From Sedimentisphaerales bacterium (GTDB lineage: Bacteria; Planctomycetota; Phycisphaerae; Sedimentisphaerales; Anaerohalosphaeraceae): a stretch of 44,808 nt of DNA. Both the position numbers and the translations under genes were made by a program. Positions 17,606 through 26,100 of this stretch are shown piece by piece. Within the stretch, counting starts at the first letter, position 1. Each line of letters opens with the position of its first letter. The notes under the pieces were generated by a model. That model searched no databases. It saw only the letters and a program-made list of their open reading frames with translations, and had not been told where the DNA came from. The stretch lies in NCBI GenBank assembly GCA_028282905.1, contig JANQGW010000124.1, forward strand, positions 1-44,808, in the 5' to 3' direction.

Positions 17606-18028
17606 ATGCATAATAGTATGGGAAAATGTTTAATATCGATGGTTTTAATTGGCATGTCTAATGGTCTTTTGGGGTGTTCAGCGAGTCAGCGGCAGATGGA
17701 TGCGGGGCTGTCAGTTTCCAGTATTGAATTGAAATCCAGTGAAAATGTTAAGCTGCTGTGGGCTGACTGTCGTCAGATTGATGGAAAAGCCCATGTTTAT
17801 GGCACTTTTCGGCGGAACAAAATGGGACGCACCCCAATGAAGGCTCAGATTGATGTGCAGATTATATCGGAGAATGATGAAATTCTAAGAACTGTTTGCT
17901 CACAAGAACTAAATGTCCCGATTAGAAGGCCTGGAAGGGCGACAAAGTATGAGCGTTTCAATGTGGAAATTGGCCAGATACCTGAGAAGTCAATTCTCAT
18001 CGTTTCCGCACAGAGATACGGCAGTTAA
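17606..18028 (+). CDS. Lipoprotein, paralogue 1 of an iron-regulated pair
   Basis: The start at ATG 17606 is chosen because GGGAGA lies 5 nt before it; the longer frame from 17525 lacks a site. The 140-residue product has a signal ending in SNGLLGC, a lipobox. The mature domain carries SSENVKLLWADCRQIDGKAH, RRNKMGRTPMKAQIDV and a final ILIVSAQ strand. It is about half identical to the protein at 25566-25976, with the same core words SSENVKLLWADC and RRNKM. Both follow the same promoter plus RNA element. The predicted fold is a small beta sandwich on the periplasmic face. I know no function. Co-regulation with hemP suggests a role in iron or heme handling. Confidence 0.75.
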   Translation: MHNSMGKCLISMVLIGMSNGLLGCSASQRQMDAGLSVSSIELKSSENVKLLWADCRQIDGKAHVYGTFRRNKMGRTPMKAQIDVQIISENDEILRTVCSQELNVPIRRPGRATKYERFNVEIGQIPEKSILIVSAQRYGS

Positions 18029-18229
18029 TTTAGCAAGTGTATCATATCCGTCAGGTAGAAGCTGTTATTGGTTTCTTTAATTATCAAGCCGGAATGGAGT
18101 TGATTAAGCAGTGGGCTGAGCAGCTGAAAAGTGAACTTTAAGCATGAAAGTCTTGCAGCAGTATGTCTGTTTGTGACTTCTGATGCTGCGGATGCAAGTG
18201 TCTGCGATGGTCATCAAATATACGATCTG

Positions 18230-18257
18230 CATAGACACAATTGGTCTATGTCATTTT
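18230..18257 (+). terminator. Possible intrinsic terminator before hemP
   Basis: CATAGAC (18230-18236) pairs with GTCTATG (18244-18250), followed by TCATTTTTG. It ends 14 nt before the hemP start, a spacing that could also allow control of hemP translation or read-through. Confidence 0.45.
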
Positions 18258-18271
18258 TGTAGTGGATAATA

Positions 18272-18463
18272 ATGAAAAATATTAAAGCACAAGAAAAATC
18301 AGGAAGCCAATTAGCAGCAACATTACCGGGCGACCGACAACAGCCTCAACTGTTTAGTTCCCTCGAACTTTTTGGTAACAACAATGAAATTATGATCTGC
18401 CACAAAGGTGAAATTTACCGTATTAAAATAACACGTAATGACAAATTAATCATGAATAAGTAA
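18272..18463 (+). CDS. hemP: Hemin uptake protein HemP-like
   Basis: A 63-residue protein starts at ATG 18272. Its second half, SSLELFGNNNEIMICHKGEI followed by YRIKITRNDKLIMNK, matches the HemP family pattern (s..Ll.g..ei.I.H.G..Y.Lr.T..gkLiLtK) at full length. HemP proteins are small cytoplasmic factors encoded with heme-uptake genes; in some bacteria HemP acts as an activator of the heme receptor gene. The gene stands alone between a possible terminator upstream and a clear one downstream, within the iron-type cluster. No heme receptor or TonB gene is in the window. The ribosome binding site is weak (GTGGAT). Confidence 0.8.
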   Translation: MKNIKAQEKSGSQLAATLPGDRQQPQLFSSLELFGNNNEIMICHKGEIYRIKITRNDKLIMNK

Positions 18464-18511
18464 ATGCTCCGCTAATTGGCACGTTGCGATATAATGTCTT
18501 TTGGTGTTAGG

Positions 18512-18548
18512 TCCGGCAGTTTTGTCATTCCCCTGCCGGATCTTTTTG
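18512..18548 (+). terminator. Intrinsic terminator after hemP
   Basis: TCCGGCAG (18512-18519) pairs with CTGCCGGA (18533-18540), followed by TCTTTTTG. It separates hemP from the next RNA element. Confidence 0.85.
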
Positions 18549-18619
18549 AGAATCAGAACTGTCTTGAAAGGTAAGTTATTATCAAAGGCAGATAAACAAT
18601 ATAAGTTGATGTTTCTTAC

Positions 18620-18697
18620 GCTACCCAGCAAGCGGTACTTGAGCGAGCCAGGGAGCAGCGGGAAGGCGACAAGGCCTCCTACTGCTCCCTTTTTTTG
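18620..18697 (+). ncRNA. Conserved structured RNA element with intrinsic terminator, copy 2
   Basis: GCTACCCAGCAAGC (18620-18633), then GCGAGCCAGGGAGCAG. GGGAGCAG (18651-18658) pairs with CTGCTCCC (18682-18689) over 8 bp, with further pairing GGAAGGC/GGCCTCC above an internal mismatch, then T8. Unlike the other copies there is no TTGACN-17-ATTATA promoter with a DtxR-type box just upstream, so its promoter is not identified. The membrane protein gene begins 95 nt further on. Confidence 0.7.
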
Positions 18698-18792
18698 TTC
18701 AATTTGAACGCAGCAAGCCACAATGGGGTGTCTGGACACATGCATGTCCAGAATGGTTATAAAAGAATGGAACTAACACGAAAGGGATTTAA

Positions 18793-19407
18793 ATGACGTC
18801 AGATAAAAAGAGTAATTTCGGTATCGAAAAATACTTTTCAGCCATTGCGGTCATCGGTTTTTCGGCATTAGGGCTTTGCAGCATCGCATTGTTATTTGCG
18901 CCTTCATGTATGATTGCGAAAATGACTGGCTGGACATTTCTGGGTATCTCGAAAGACGGTTGGGAAGGTTTATCGATGTGGTTTGGTTTACTGGCGGTTA
19001 CTGCCGGAGTTGTTTATCTGCTATTTCATTTTCCAGTGATCGCGAAATTTCTTAAGGGAGGCAGAATATCTCTTCCGCGTGAGTGGGTTGTCGGCATCAT
19101 TCTCTGTGCTGTTTTGACTGTCGGTGTTGTTGCGGAAATCAAGCCTTTTTCGAGCTTCCACGAGTGGCATGAATCGCATAAGCATCAATTATCAAACGGC
19201 CAGCAGATGGGTCTCGGTTGCGGTTCCTCGTGTTCGAGTGGATCGTCTTGTTCAAACGGGTCTTCATGCTCGTCCCGTTCCTCGAGCAGCTGCGGGAAAA
19301 CAAGTAAATCCGGCTGCGGCGGTTCTTCCTCACATCGCCAAGGCAATGAAAAGGCAGGAGGCGCCGGTTGCGGTGGATGTGAAAAAAGCCAGGGACAGTC
19401 TTCTTAA
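18793..19407 (+). CDS. DUF4405-like membrane protein with a Cys/Ser-rich tail
   Basis: A 204-residue protein starts at ATG 18793 behind AAAGGGA. Four hydrophobic helices occupy about residues 14-38, 56-78 and 96-116, with a shorter one between. The pattern WTFLGISKDGWEGLSMWFGL and later IKPFSSFHEWHESHKHQ fits DUF4405-type proteins, small cytochrome-b-like membrane proteins. Residues about 137-204 form a tail dominated by Ser, Cys and Gly with at least ten Cys in short steps (SSCSSGSSCSNGSSC), plus His. Such a tail could bind metal or clusters, but this is inference. The gene follows RNA element copy 2. Family assignment is moderate, since some usual His are absent. Confidence 0.65.
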   Translation: MTSDKKSNFGIEKYFSAIAVIGFSALGLCSIALLFAPSCMIAKMTGWTFLGISKDGWEGLSMWFGLLAVTAGVVYLLFHFPVIAKFLKGGRISLPREWVVGIILCAVLTVGVVAEIKPFSSFHEWHESHKHQLSNGQQMGLGCGSSCSSGSSCSNGSSCSSRSSSSCGKTSKSGCGGSSSHRQGNEKAGGAGCGGCEKSQGQSS

Positions 19408-19608
19408 ACTATCAGTAAGCGTTAACGGCGTGATTAATACTTGCGATGAATGAGCCATAGAAAACGATTTGATGAAAAACGAAAGGAGGACGTGACGAAA
19501 AGCAAAAGAGTTTTGGGTGTCATGTAGGATTTTGGAGGCTGATGGAGTATGTAAATATTTCCAAGGCTGTGAAACACTGTTCTAAATAAAATAAAAATGG
19601 AGAATTCT

Positions 19609-20283
19609 ATGAAAAAGTTATCAATTCTGATATGTGCAGTGCTGTTGGCCACTGTGGCCCAAGCGGCCGATGTGCCGGTCGTCAATGCGGATTTTGACCA
19701 GGCGGACAACTTTAACAAGCCCGCCGGATGGTCATCTTTTCGATTTGACCAGGATTTCTGGTGGGGTGACCTCGACGGCAACGGCGTTGCAACCGGAAAA
19801 TACGGTGTTGCTGTGGGACAGACGCTGGCCGGTGCACAGATTAAGACGGGCTATCGCTATACGCTGTCGTTTGACGCTACGATGGCGGACGGCGGCGGCA
19901 TGTATGTTTTTCCCGTCCTGTTTGCTGTTAATTCTGAAGGTGGATTAGCCTATCTGAATAAAAGCTCGCTTTATCCGGATATTTATATTGGGGATCTTAG
20001 CGATGGACTTCAGACCTATTCGATTGGGGTTAACGCTCCTGCCGAACAGGATGGCCAGGGCTTGCTCATTCGTTTGTACATTATGTCCTATAACGGCGAT
20101 TGGGACAGTACAGTCTATATTGACAATGTCCGACTGGAAGAGTGGCTTCCGACGCCAGGCGACTTGAATTTTGACCGTACCGTTAATCTTTCGGATTTTG
20201 CTGAGATCGTTGAAAACTGGATGGATTGCAATATTATGCCGGCCGAAGTATGCGACCTTGAGGACTATGTGCTTACAAATTAA
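19609..20283 (+). CDS. Secreted protein with C-terminal dockerin-like motif
   Basis: The start at ATG 19609 is chosen for the GGAGA 5 nt upstream; the ATG at 19597 has none. A 20-residue signal peptide ends at AQA/A. The body (224 residues in all) is a beta-sandwich, opening VPVVNADFDQADNFNKPAGW and closing VYIDNVRLEEW, like a carbohydrate-binding-type discoidin/CBM fold. The end reads PGDLNFDRTVNLSDFAEIVE followed by NWMDC, the planctomycete dockerin-like tail with one calcium-loop-type D-x-N-x-D run. It is followed at 33 nt by a larger protein of the same export class. Both should be exported and probably attached outside. Substrate unknown. Confidence 0.75.
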   Translation: MKKLSILICAVLLATVAQAADVPVVNADFDQADNFNKPAGWSSFRFDQDFWWGDLDGNGVATGKYGVAVGQTLAGAQIKTGYRYTLSFDATMADGGGMYVFPVLFAVNSEGGLAYLNKSSLYPDIYIGDLSDGLQTYSIGVNAPAEQDGQGLLIRLYIMSYNGDWDSTVYIDNVRLEEWLPTPGDLNFDRTVNLSDFAEIVENWMDCNIMPAEVCDLEDYVLTN

Positions 20284-20316
20284 TGCTTGAAACCGAATAT
20301 ACCTGGAGAAATAAAC

Positions 20317-22983
20317 ATGAAAACAGCGAATTATAAAATATCTTTACTGCTATTATTCTGCTCGGCATTTTCCGCCGTGTCAAATGCTGCGGTTTTAACC
20401 TATCCGTTGGGATACAGCCAGGATGGCGACCGCACGGGCTATGCGGCGGGGGATTCCGGCGCGTCCGTCACCGCCTATTACGGCGACAATATCAGCCAAG
20501 CTGATATCGATGCTGGCTATTACGGCTCTGCCTATGGCCCGACGCCCAATGTGACCGTTAACAATGACTACGCCGATGCCAAAGTCTATGTCAGAAATGA
20601 CGGTTTTGGCGATCTTGATACGGTATTGAGTTCGTCATACAGTTGGTATATGATCGATTTGATAGGCACCGACAATCACGTCGTTAATCTGAAGTCTTTT
20701 GAGATGGCAACGATGGCCGGTCAGGGTCGAGAAATCTATCTGCTTTTGAGAGTGGATGATCAGATTGTCAAGAGATACCAAAATTTCTATGTTGGCGACG
20801 ACGGTCATGTCACATTTAACGATACGGATGCTGACGGCACCGATGATATCTGGAGTTTTGGCGAGATCAAGGGCAGAAAAATCGGTATCCAGATCCTGTC
20901 AAACCGCTATGGGGCGGAAGTTGAATACGACACCTTCGGCGTGACCAATATCGCGTTTGAAGAAATCGAAGATTTTACTGCGTTTGACCCGGTTCCGGAC
21001 AATGACAGCGCCAATATCACTTTGGCGACTGATTTGTTGAGCTGGAGCAGCCATGACAATGTTGAATATGATGTATATGTGGGCATCGGCGAAGATTTGT
21101 CCGGTGTTGCCGCGGTAAGAACTACCGAACCGAATGTACTTCTGTCTGATACCGCCTTGCCGTACAATGGTGAACTTGATCCTAACACCGTCTATTCCTG
21201 GCGTGTGGATACGATTCAGATTATTTCGGATGGTGATGATATTGTCACTGCCGGTCCGGTATGGAATTTTAAGACGGTTTCCGGCAAAGCCGACACTCCG
21301 AATCCCTCTGACGGCGAAATTGATCTGCCAGCCAAAGGGCTGACCCTGGGCTGGAACGGCACAGCCGGCGGCGAAACTGTTAATGCCGAATATGTGGTAT
21401 ACTTTGGTGAACCGAATACACTGACACTGATCACTGATGCACAGGGACAAACCGAACTGTCAGCAGCACTGCAGAAAGATTTACAGGCCAGCAGGACATA
21501 TCAGTGGCGGGTCGATACCCTTATCCACGGCAACACCATCACCGGCGATCTGTGGCAGTTTACCACGGCTTCAGCAGAAGCTTCAAATCCCGCGCCTCCG
21601 ACCGACGGTACCGGCTTTATGTCGTCTGTTTTGAATTGGTCAGCGGGGTCAACGGCATTGTCGCATAATGTCTATTTCAGCGAAGACGCTGAGATTACAG
21701 AAGCGGACTTCCAGGGCAATCAGCTTGAAACCGTATTTACACCGATGATTGAACTGGTTGCCGACCAGACATATTACTGGCGTGTGGATGAGGTTGTCTC
21801 TGAAAATCCGACCGATCCCGTTGTTACAGGCCCGGTGTGGCAGTTTACGGTTAGCCCTCTGCCGACCGACGGGCTGATCGTGGCAATGAACCCGGAAACA
21901 GTTATCACAAATGCCAATGACGGATATGTTGAAAAATGGATGGACATTTCCGGCAAGAATAATCATGCCGTGAAGATGAGTCCCGATTCCCGACCTTCGA
22001 TCACTGCCGGTGCAATGAACGGCCATGATGTTTTGAGATTTGATGGCGATGACGATTATCTGCAAATTTCCGCCAATCCGGTCAATTTTGATGTCAGCGG
22101 CCTGACCTGGTTTGTTGTGGGTAAAGTGGACACGGACCAAACCTCCACCTTTTTGTCCAGCGGATATCAATATGGCTGTAACGGCTGGAAGCACAAACTC
22201 TGGGGAACTCAATGGCTGGCGGACCCGACAGGCAGTGTCTGGCACAGTTGGCTGAAGGTTTTCGGCTGGTACACGTCAACGACCACCGCATCATTAGGCG
22301 GTCTCGCTGAACCTGCCGTTATCGGCTCTGCCTGGGACGGCAACACGACATATCTGTATGTCAATGGTTTTGCCACCAGCGGATTTGGCTATGAAGATGA
22401 AGAACCGACGACGCTGAGCGGTCATAAATACACCCGCATCGGCGCCAGTTCCGCCTCTTATACGACACCGAGCGATTTACTTGACGGCGACATTGCCGAA
22501 ATTCTGGTTTACGACCGGTTCCTGACCGCAGAGGAAAAAGGCGCGATCGATCATTATCTGTATGAAAAGTACGTTGCCGATTTTGATCGTGCCAAGAATC
22601 CTTCGCCGGCGGATAAATATAAACGCGTCAACCTGGATACGCTTTTGAGCTGGCAGGGACCGGCCAACGCGACGTATAACGTCGAATTTAAGGAAGGTGC
22701 CGATGATGATTGGCAGACTATTGCAACCGGCATCAGCGAAACCCTCCTTGATCTGGCCGCTTTGGATGAACCGATTGAACTGGACTATGAGGCGCAGTAT
22801 ATGTGGCGTGTCAGAACCATCAAATCGAATGGCCAGCAGATCAAAGGAAATGATTGGTCCTTCGAGACCTGGGTTCCATATTGCACTGAATCGCTTGCCG
22901 GCGATATTGACGGTGACTGCAAGGTAAATATGGACGATCTTGTGATACTGATGAATAACTGGCTGAATGTAAACAACAGCTAA
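20317..22983 (+). CDS. Large secreted protein with Fn3-like modules, LamG-like domain and dockerin-like end
   Basis: Start ATG 20317 (GGAGA 7 nt upstream), 888 residues. A signal peptide ends near SNA/A. An N-terminal jelly-roll-like domain (to about residue 220) is followed by three Fn3-like modules, each ending in a (Y/T)YxWRVD strand and a WxFT strand, with the linker PNPSDGEIDLP typical of Phycisphaerae. A LamG/concanavalin-like domain (about 520-755) has WMDISGKNNHAV, VLRFDGDDDYLQI and LLDGDIAEILVYDRFLTAEE. One more Fn3-like module leads to a dockerin-like tail, GDIDGDCKVNMDDLVILMNN. No catalytic domain is evident, so it is likely a binding or surface-scaffold protein. It lies between an export partner and a pseudopilin. 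Confidence 0.8.
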   Translation: MKTANYKISLLLLFCSAFSAVSNAAVLTYPLGYSQDGDRTGYAAGDSGASVTAYYGDNISQADIDAGYYGSAYGPTPNVTVNNDYADAKVYVRNDGFGDLDTVLSSSYSWYMIDLIGTDNHVVNLKSFEMATMAGQGREIYLLLRVDDQIVKRYQNFYVGDDGHVTFNDTDADGTDDIWSFGEIKGRKIGIQILSNRYGAEVEYDTFGVTNIAFEEIEDFTAFDPVPDNDSANITLATDLLSWSSHDNVEYDVYVGIGEDLSGVAAVRTTEPNVLLSDTALPYNGELDPNTVYSWRVDTIQIISDGDDIVTAGPVWNFKTVSGKADTPNPSDGEIDLPAKGLTLGWNGTAGGETVNAEYVVYFGEPNTLTLITDAQGQTELSAALQKDLQASRTYQWRVDTLIHGNTITGDLWQFTTASAEASNPAPPTDGTGFMSSVLNWSAGSTALSHNVYFSEDAEITEADFQGNQLETVFTPMIELVADQTYYWRVDEVVSENPTDPVVTGPVWQFTVSPLPTDGLIVAMNPETVITNANDGYVEKWMDISGKNNHAVKMSPDSRPSITAGAMNGHDVLRFDGDDDYLQISANPVNFDVSGLTWFVVGKVDTDQTSTFLSSGYQYGCNGWKHKLWGTQWLADPTGSVWHSWLKVFGWYTSTTTASLGGLAEPAVIGSAWDGNTTYLYVNGFATSGFGYEDEEPTTLSGHKYTRIGASSASYTTPSDLLDGDIAEILVYDRFLTAEEKGAIDHYLYEKYVADFDRAKNPSPADKYKRVNLDTLLSWQGPANATYNVEFKEGADDDWQTIATGISETLLDLAALDEPIELDYEAQYMWRVRTIKSNGQQIKGNDWSFETWVPYCTESLAGDIDGDCKVNMDDLVILMNNWLNVNNS

Positions 22984-23057
22984 TTTTTCGCTTCATGGCT
23001 CTGTCCGGTGTTTGCCGAACAGAGCTGTCCATGAATGATTTTAAAGGATTCTATCAA

Positions 23058-23879
23058 ATGTTGAAAAACAGAAGAGCTTTCACCTTAATTGAATTGCTGG
23101 TCGTTATCACGGTTATTACCTTGCTGATGGCGGTGCTTCTTCCTTCACTGCGACGTGCCAAAGAGCAGATGCGGGCCTTGGTCTGCAAAAGTCAGTTGCG
23201 TTCGATGTACCGGACATTGTCACTCTATGCGGACGATCACAATTCACGATTATTCGGCAAAAGCGAAGACTATAACTTAGGCACGTTTTATTGTCTTCTG
23301 GTGCCGTATGTCGAACAGATTGACGAATTGAGTTTATGTCCTTCGGCTAAATATCGAAAGGATAATAAGATTGCTGAGGGGATCATCGGCTCCGCAGAGC
23401 AGCCGTGGGTCTGGGCAGCCTCAAGTGTTGCCTGCCCGGGCGGACTGTGCAAACTGCCGGGCTGTATCGAGTACGGAAGTTACACCTTTAATGGGTATCT
23501 GTATAACGCAAAAGCGCCGAGGGATTCAAGTTTTGGTAAAGAGGAAGACATCAGTCAGCCCAAAAACAAATCTGATTGGTACAGCTCGATAGATCGGATT
23601 ACTTCGACTTCCATGACGCCTTGTTTTGCGGACGGTATCTGGCTCAACGGCTGGCCGGAGGAAGACGATACTCCGCCGCTGCGGAAGGCCGATCTGAGCG
23701 AACCGGATGAGACCTATTGTACCGGAATGCTGCGTTTTTGTATTGACCGACATCGCAAGACCGTCGGGATGGCGTTTATTGACGGTCATGTTGACAGCGT
23801 TTCTCTGCCGGAACTCTGGCAGCAGAAGTGGTATAAAGGATTTGGTACACAGACAAATATTGTGATGCCCACGGAATAG
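23058..23879 (+). CDS. Type II/IV pseudopilin-like protein, planctomycete type
   Basis: Start ATG 23058 is chosen (AAAGGA 9 nt upstream), giving 273 residues; an in-frame ATG at 23031 would add nine residues. The prepilin signal is RRAFTLIELLVVITVITLLM, with cleavage before Phe and the conserved Glu at +5. The C-terminal part has FIDGHVDSVSLPELWQQKW, the usual end of these very numerous planctomycete pseudopilins, and several Cys (CPGGLCKLPGC). Such proteins are often encoded beside secreted LamG or dockerin proteins and may be surface or secretion components. The distance to the upstream gene is 74 nt, so an operon is plausible. Confidence 0.85.
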   Translation: MLKNRRAFTLIELLVVITVITLLMAVLLPSLRRAKEQMRALVCKSQLRSMYRTLSLYADDHNSRLFGKSEDYNLGTFYCLLVPYVEQIDELSLCPSAKYRKDNKIAEGIIGSAEQPWVWAASSVACPGGLCKLPGCIEYGSYTFNGYLYNAKAPRDSSFGKEEDISQPKNKSDWYSSIDRITSTSMTPCFADGIWLNGWPEEDDTPPLRKADLSEPDETYCTGMLRFCIDRHRKTVGMAFIDGHVDSVSLPELWQQKWYKGFGTQTNIVMPTE

Positions 23880-23972
23880 CATAATTGAATGCTCTGTTGT
23901 TTGATTTGACCGGATACAGGTATTTAAATGCATTTCGGCAGGTTGATTTGTCGATATTTTCGGTGATGCGAT

Positions 23973-25121
23973 TTGATTCATAAAAACAGTTTACTGACTC
24001 AAAAACAGGCCGCGATATGTTTGTGTTTTATCGCGGTCTTCTCATTCATCCGCGGGCATTTTTTCTCCAATAATGTTCCGTTGGGTATTAGCTTGAAATG
24101 CGCGAAGATGTTTTTTGATCACGCATCTTCACTGTGTGGTGATTCCCCTGAAACACCGGCGGCCACGGTTTATTCTGAAGACGGTGAATTGGTCGGGCGA
24201 ATTATACGAACACGGCCGCTGACAGAAGGTATTGTCGGATATGCCGGCGAAATTGCCCTGCTTATCGCTTTGGACAATCAGGATTCAATCGTTGATGTAC
24301 AGATCGAAAAGCACCGGGAAACTCCGAGCTATATTGATTATATCCAGTCCAGAAACTTTTTAAATAATTGGACGGGCTTATCCGTTCATCAGGCCGTCAA
24401 TCGAGATATTGCCGCCGTTACCGGTGCAACCATGAGCTGCGATGCCATTGAAAAGAGTCTTCGGAGAAGCCTTGCTGAAATATATGATATTGACTATGTC
24501 GAGCTCGGCAGGCATAAAGCCGGTTTTCCACTCAGGCAGGTTCTGGGCTTCGGCTGCCTGCTGGCGGCTGTTTTTTGTGCGTTTGGAGTTAGATTTTTTA
24601 CAAGGCAGAGGACGATTTTTCTCATCGCTAATATTGTGATCCTTGGTTTTGCAAACGGCTGTTTACTGTCTTTGTCTGCTATTGTCAACTTGCTTGGCGG
24701 CAGCCTTTCCCTGTTTGATCAGTCGCTTTTGTTTCTAATAGCCTTAGTGGTCATCTTATGGCTGATGCTGACTGGGAAAAACTTGTATTGCCTCTGGATC
24801 TGTCCGTTAGGCGCGTGTCAGGAGCTGGCCGGTAAAAATCAGGCTAATAAAAAAACACTATCCGCGGAAGTCAGGCAGATCATTTATGTTGTGCGGAATC
24901 TTTACTGGCTTGCGATTGTTGTTTTTATTGCAGCGGCAATGGAGTGCAGTTTTTTTGAGCCGTTTGCGGCGTTTTCAATGAGAGCCTGCAGCGGCTGGCA
25001 TTTATTATTTGCTGGCTCGATAATATTAGCGTCAGCATTTACACCCAAAGTGTGGTGTCGATTTCTCTGTCCAACAGGATATCTATTAAATCTCTTGAGA
25101 TTAAAGCGGCACAAGCTCTGA
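23973..25121 (+). CDS. FMN-binding, Fe-S-type membrane redox protein (NosR/RnfG-like)
   Basis: A 382-residue protein; the TTG at 23973 is the only plausible early start. One N-terminal helix is followed by an exposed FMN-binding domain (about residues 60-170) with AVTGATMSCDAIE, in which T150-GAT and the following Ser fit the covalent FMN attachment motif. Then come five or six helices. Two CxxxCP motifs lie at helix ends, C273/C277 (CLWICPLGAC) and C362/C366 (CRFLCP), as in the NosR/NapH/PceC class. Those proteins move electrons through the membrane to periplasmic acceptors. The soluble 2x(4Fe-4S) tail of NosR is absent. Within an iron-type cluster, a ferric- or heme-reductase role is attractive but unproven. 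Confidence 0.8.
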   Translation: MIHKNSLLTQKQAAICLCFIAVFSFIRGHFFSNNVPLGISLKCAKMFFDHASSLCGDSPETPAATVYSEDGELVGRIIRTRPLTEGIVGYAGEIALLIALDNQDSIVDVQIEKHRETPSYIDYIQSRNFLNNWTGLSVHQAVNRDIAAVTGATMSCDAIEKSLRRSLAEIYDIDYVELGRHKAGFPLRQVLGFGCLLAAVFCAFGVRFFTRQRTIFLIANIVILGFANGCLLSLSAIVNLLGGSLSLFDQSLLFLIALVVILWLMLTGKNLYCLWICPLGACQELAGKNQANKKTLSAEVRQIIYVVRNLYWLAIVVFIAAAMECSFFEPFAAFSMRACSGWHLLFAGSIILASAFTPKVWCRFLCPTGYLLNLLRLKRHKL

Positions 25122-25278
25122 TGACTTACTGAGTTCAGGACAGCGATCTTTTATAATATAAATAATATGGGCATGTTCCCATTCTGTAATATAAAAAAAG
25201 GTGGGGATTTGGAATAGTCACAATTAAAACGGCGATTATGGCAGCGTTTGACTTTTTCACAAAAAACTAAGTTTATAC

Positions 25279-25307
25279 TTGACGAAAGTTAGGCGAGCCT
25301 TATTATA
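25279..25307 (+). promoter_or_regulatory. Promoter with DtxR-type operator, copy 2
   Basis: -35 TTGACG (25279-25284), a 17-nt spacer and ATTATA (25302-25307). The spacer holds TTAGGC-ga-GCCTTA, the best match here to a DtxR-family inverted repeat. It shares AAAGTTAG and TTATTATATT with the copy at 17305, which shows common descent or strong constraint. Confidence 0.75.
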
Positions 25308-25349
25308 TTGGCACATAAGTGTGGTCTCATGCAAATAACTGAATAAATC

Positions 25350-25433
25350 GCTACCCAGCAAGCACGCAGTGCCAGCCAGGAAGCAGCAGGCGGATATAAG
25401 AAAATTGTATCGGCCTGTTGCTTCTTTTTTTTT
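25350..25433 (+). ncRNA. Conserved structured RNA element with intrinsic terminator, copy 3
   Basis: GCTACCCAGCAAGC (25350-25363), then a 4-bp hairpin GCAC-GCA-GTGC, then CAGCCAGGAAGCAGCAGG. Terminator arms AAGCAGCAGGC and GCCTGTTGCTT flank an AT-rich loop and are followed by nine T ending at 25433. The expected transcript is about 119 nt. The downstream lipoprotein starts 132 nt later. Confidence 0.75.
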
Positions 25434-25565
25434 GGTATTTTTGCAGAAAATGAAGTCGACCAAACAGTAAGTGTTGATCAATATTTTGTCGGTAGAGTTG
25501 AATGACTGCTTTCAGGTTACCATAAGCTAGATGATTTAAACAAAAATATTAACAGGAGAAATCAA

Positions 25566-25976
25566 ATGCATCAAATTCTAACAAAAATATTGTCATCTGT
25601 AATTGTTGCTGGATTGATTATCTGTTTTTCGGGATGTACATCGACACAGCAGGTGGATAAGGAGAAGTTAGTCTCTAATATCGAATGTCATTCCAGTGAA
25701 AACGTAAAGCTGCTGTGGGCTGATTGTTGTCAAGTCGATGGGGAAACGCATGTTTGCGGGGCGATTCGCCGAAATAAAATGAGTACCACTCCTATGAAAG
25801 CCCATGTCGATGTACAGGTCGCATCTGAAGATGGCGAAGTTATAAAATCAGTTAGTTCCAAAGATTTACATGTTCCAGCAAGACGGCGTGGGAGAATCGC
25901 TAGAGTTGAACGTTTTGACCTGGAACTTGGTGAAATACCGGTTGATTCAGCAATTATTGTTACCGCAGTCCAATAA
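25566..25976 (+). CDS. Lipoprotein, paralogue 2 of an iron-regulated pair
   Basis: A 136-residue protein starts at ATG 25566 behind AGGAGA. The signal ends LIICFSGC (lipobox). The mature part repeats the paralogue's core, HSSENVKLLWADCCQVDGET, RRNKMSTTPMKAHVDVQV, and ends IIVTAVQ. It has extra Cys (WADCC, HVCG). It follows the same promoter and RNA element as its paralogue at 17606 and precedes the DtxR-family regulator gene by 124 nt. Function unknown; placement suggests iron limitation as the inducing signal. Confidence 0.75.
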   Translation: MHQILTKILSSVIVAGLIICFSGCTSTQQVDKEKLVSNIECHSSENVKLLWADCCQVDGETHVCGAIRRNKMSTTPMKAHVDVQVASEDGEVIKSVSSKDLHVPARRRGRIARVERFDLELGEIPVDSAIIVTAVQ

Positions 25977-26100
25977 ACGACAGGCGGAGTCGCATCTCCT
26001 TGCAATATATAATTATATGATTTTAATATTTTAGGGATTGTGCCTGATAGATGCTAGACTTGCTTTATTATGTCGTGCCCGCCTAAAATAAGAGAAAGAA

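Noticed and set aside
18058..18141. Short frame EAVIGFFNYQAGMELIKQWA... between the lipoprotein and hemP, recalling the end of NAD-dependent DNA ligase
   Set aside because: Only 27 codons, no start or ribosome binding site, and the likeness is too weak to annotate.
19448..19525. 25-codon ORF starting MSHRKRFDEKRKED
   Set aside because: No ribosome binding site, no family likeness and strongly biased composition; the stretch is probably the leader of the next gene.
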